64,000 bases of DNA, from the NCBI RefSeq assembly GCF_004016515.1, contig NZ_SACT01000001.1, forward strand, positions 124,001 through 188,000, read 5' to 3'. The notes beneath the pieces are model-generated. The model was not told the DNA's origin. It worked only from the letters and a program-made list of their open reading frames with translations, and did no database searches. Numbering within the stretch: the stretch's first letter is position 1; every line of letters begins with the position of its first letter. Position numbers and translations under genes: made by a program. Below are positions 62,863 through 64,000 of the stretch, in pieces. This DNA is from Rubrivivax albus. Its GTDB lineage: Bacteria; Pseudomonadota; Gammaproteobacteria; Burkholderiales; Burkholderiaceae_C.

Positions 62863-64000
62863 CTACGTTTTGGCGCGCTCCTGCGCCTGCATCCACTGCT
62901 CCAGCATCATCAGGATCCACACCATCTCACCGTAGTAACCGGGGTGGGCCGGCAGGTGGTCCTTCAGCAGGGTGTCGATGAACCTGGCCTGGACGATGCC
63001 GCGCTGCTGCAGCGAATGCAGGCTGTCGGCGGCGAACGCCTTCAGGCCGGCGTGACGTGTGGCCCACACGCCGAAGGGCAGGCCGAAGCCCTGCTTCTTC
63101 TTGACCAGGATCTCGTCCGGCAGGAAGCCGCGCAGCGCCTCCTTGAAGAACCAGCGCAGCTTCTGCCCCTTGAGCTTGTAGTCGTCCGGCAACTGCAGCG
63201 AGAAGTCCACGAGCGCGGCATCCAGCAACGGAAAGCCCACGCCGACGCCGGCCAGCGAGGTGCTGCCACGCACCTTGGGCAGGTCGGCTTCTGCCAGCGT
63301 GTAGCGCCAGTCGAAGGCCAGCATGCGGTTCAGGGTGCTCGGGTTGCCGGGCGGGAGTTGCCACACCTGGCGCTGTTGGCGGCTCGTGTCCTGCATGTCC
63401 ACCCGGGCCAGGAAGTCTGGCGTGAACACCTGTGCGACCCCCATGCGTTGCAGCAGGTTGTACTGCTGCAACCGTTCCGGCAACGGCACCTTGGCCTGCT
63501 GCACGTAGCTGCGGCCCTTGCGCGCCAGCGGCAGGGCGCCCAGCGGCGTGCCTTCCAGCAACGGTTCCAGAACGCCGCTGCGCAGCACGGCGGGCACCGC
63601 GTCGTAGTAGCCGAAGACGCGCTGCTTGGCATAGCGCGCGTTGCCGCCGAAGAGCTCGTCACCGCCGTCGCCGGCCAGCAGCCGGGTGACGCCGTCCTCG
63701 CGCGCCATCCGTGCGCAGTAGTAGGCCGGCAGCACGCTGCTGTTGCCGAAGGGCTGATCGTAATGCGCCGCCACGTCGGGGATGCTGCGCACCAGATCGT
63801 CCGGTGTGACGTAGTACTCGTGATGTTCGGTGCCGAAGCGCCTGGCCGCGATGCGGGCGAAGGCCATCTCGTCGTAGCCCTCGGCCTCGAAGCCGATGGA
63901 GTAGGTGGCCGCACGCCCGGCCACGTCCTTGAGCATGCCGGCGACGGTGGAACTGTCGGTGCCGCCGCTCAGGAAGCAGGCTGGCTTGCTGCCGTCGAGT
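62863..64000 (-). CDS. Asparagine synthase-like amidotransferase, 5' part outside the window
   Basis: The frame continues beyond base 64000; 378 codons are present. The ATP loop S-G-G-T-D-S-S lies just inside the edge, and G-D-G-G-D-E-L-F-G-G-N follows. Compared with the amidotransferase at 39958 it differs in sequence (SGGVDSS there), so it is a second type. It follows the ACP gene at a 113-base gap. The glutaminase half must lie outside. It probably forms an amide on a glycan or on an acyl intermediate. Confidence 0.88.
   Translation of the reverse strand, partial: LDGSKPACFLSGGTDSSTVAGMLKDVAGRAATYSIGFEAEGYDEMAFARIAARRFGTEHHEYYVTPDDLVRSIPDVAAHYDQPFGNSSVLPAYYCARMAREDGVTRLLAGDGGDELFGGNARYAKQRVFGYYDAVPAVLRSGVLEPLLEGTPLGALPLARKGRSYVQQAKVPLPERLQQYNLLQRMGVAQVFTPDFLARVDMQDTSRQQRQVWQLPPGNPSTLNRMLAFDWRYTLAEADLPKVRGSTSLAGVGVGFPLLDAALVDFSLQLPDDYKLKGQKLRWFFKEALRGFLPDEILVKKKQGFGLPFGVWATRHAGLKAFAADSLHSLQQRGIVQARFIDTLLKDHLPAHPGYYGEMVWILMMLEQWMQAQERAKT

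Overview
The window looks like a chromosome segment of a high-G+C betaproteobacterium. The GltB/GltD type, the complete exosortase A (XrtA)/PEP-CTERM exopolysaccharide locus and a PepA-like flocculation protein suggest Burkholderiales, perhaps the Rubrivivax/Leptothrix/Sphaerotilus lineage. That placement is inference; no rRNA gene is present to test it.

Layout. At 1-333 is the tail of a REP-associated (Y1/IS200-like) transposase, followed by gltBD for ammonia assimilation (465-6688). From 6756 to 14555, on the minus strand, lie the XrtA-system regulators prsK-prsR-prsT and the initiating sugar transferase. An intact IS256-family element with 8-bp target duplications follows (14777-16180). 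The minus-strand block 16218-21041 encodes a LolA-like periplasmic protein, an outer-membrane barrel and an RND exporter fused to a ferredoxin-like domain. From 21224 on the plus strand come a methyltransferase, the PEP-CTERM protein PepA with a near-perfect sigma-54 promoter, a second methyltransferase and a ThiF-like protein. The main plus-strand polysaccharide operon runs from 25302 to 50337: export lipoprotein, chain-length regulator, tyrosine kinase, outer-membrane protein, ATPase, deacetylase, FemAB-like protein, glycosyltransferases, XrtA, UDP-sugar dehydrogenase, amidotransferase, CapK-like protein, O-antigen-ligase-like protein, a second deacetylase and a Tat lipoprotein with a predicted propeller. 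Toxin-antitoxin-like genes sit inside it at 37276-37706 and 38914-39733. From 50371 to 64000 everything is on the minus strand: glycosyltransferases, a methyltransferase broken by an in-frame stop, a Wzx-like flippase, a TPR protein, a second PEP-CTERM protein with kelch-like repeats, and an acyl/amide module (GNAT, two alpha/beta hydrolases, acyl carrier protein, and an asparagine-synthase-like protein cut by the window end).

How the genes fit together. The sugar transferase loads the first sugar onto undecaprenyl phosphate, the glycosyltransferases extend it, and the flippase and ligase-like protein move and polymerise it. The export lipoprotein, chain-length protein, tyrosine kinase and outer-membrane protein carry it out. 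XrtA cuts PEP-CTERM proteins such as PepA, probably handing them to this glycan. PrsK/PrsR with sigma-54 plausibly switch on pepA. The RND/LolA/barrel block and the hydrolase/ACP block look like accessory envelope or acyl-modification functions whose substrates cannot be read from the sequence.
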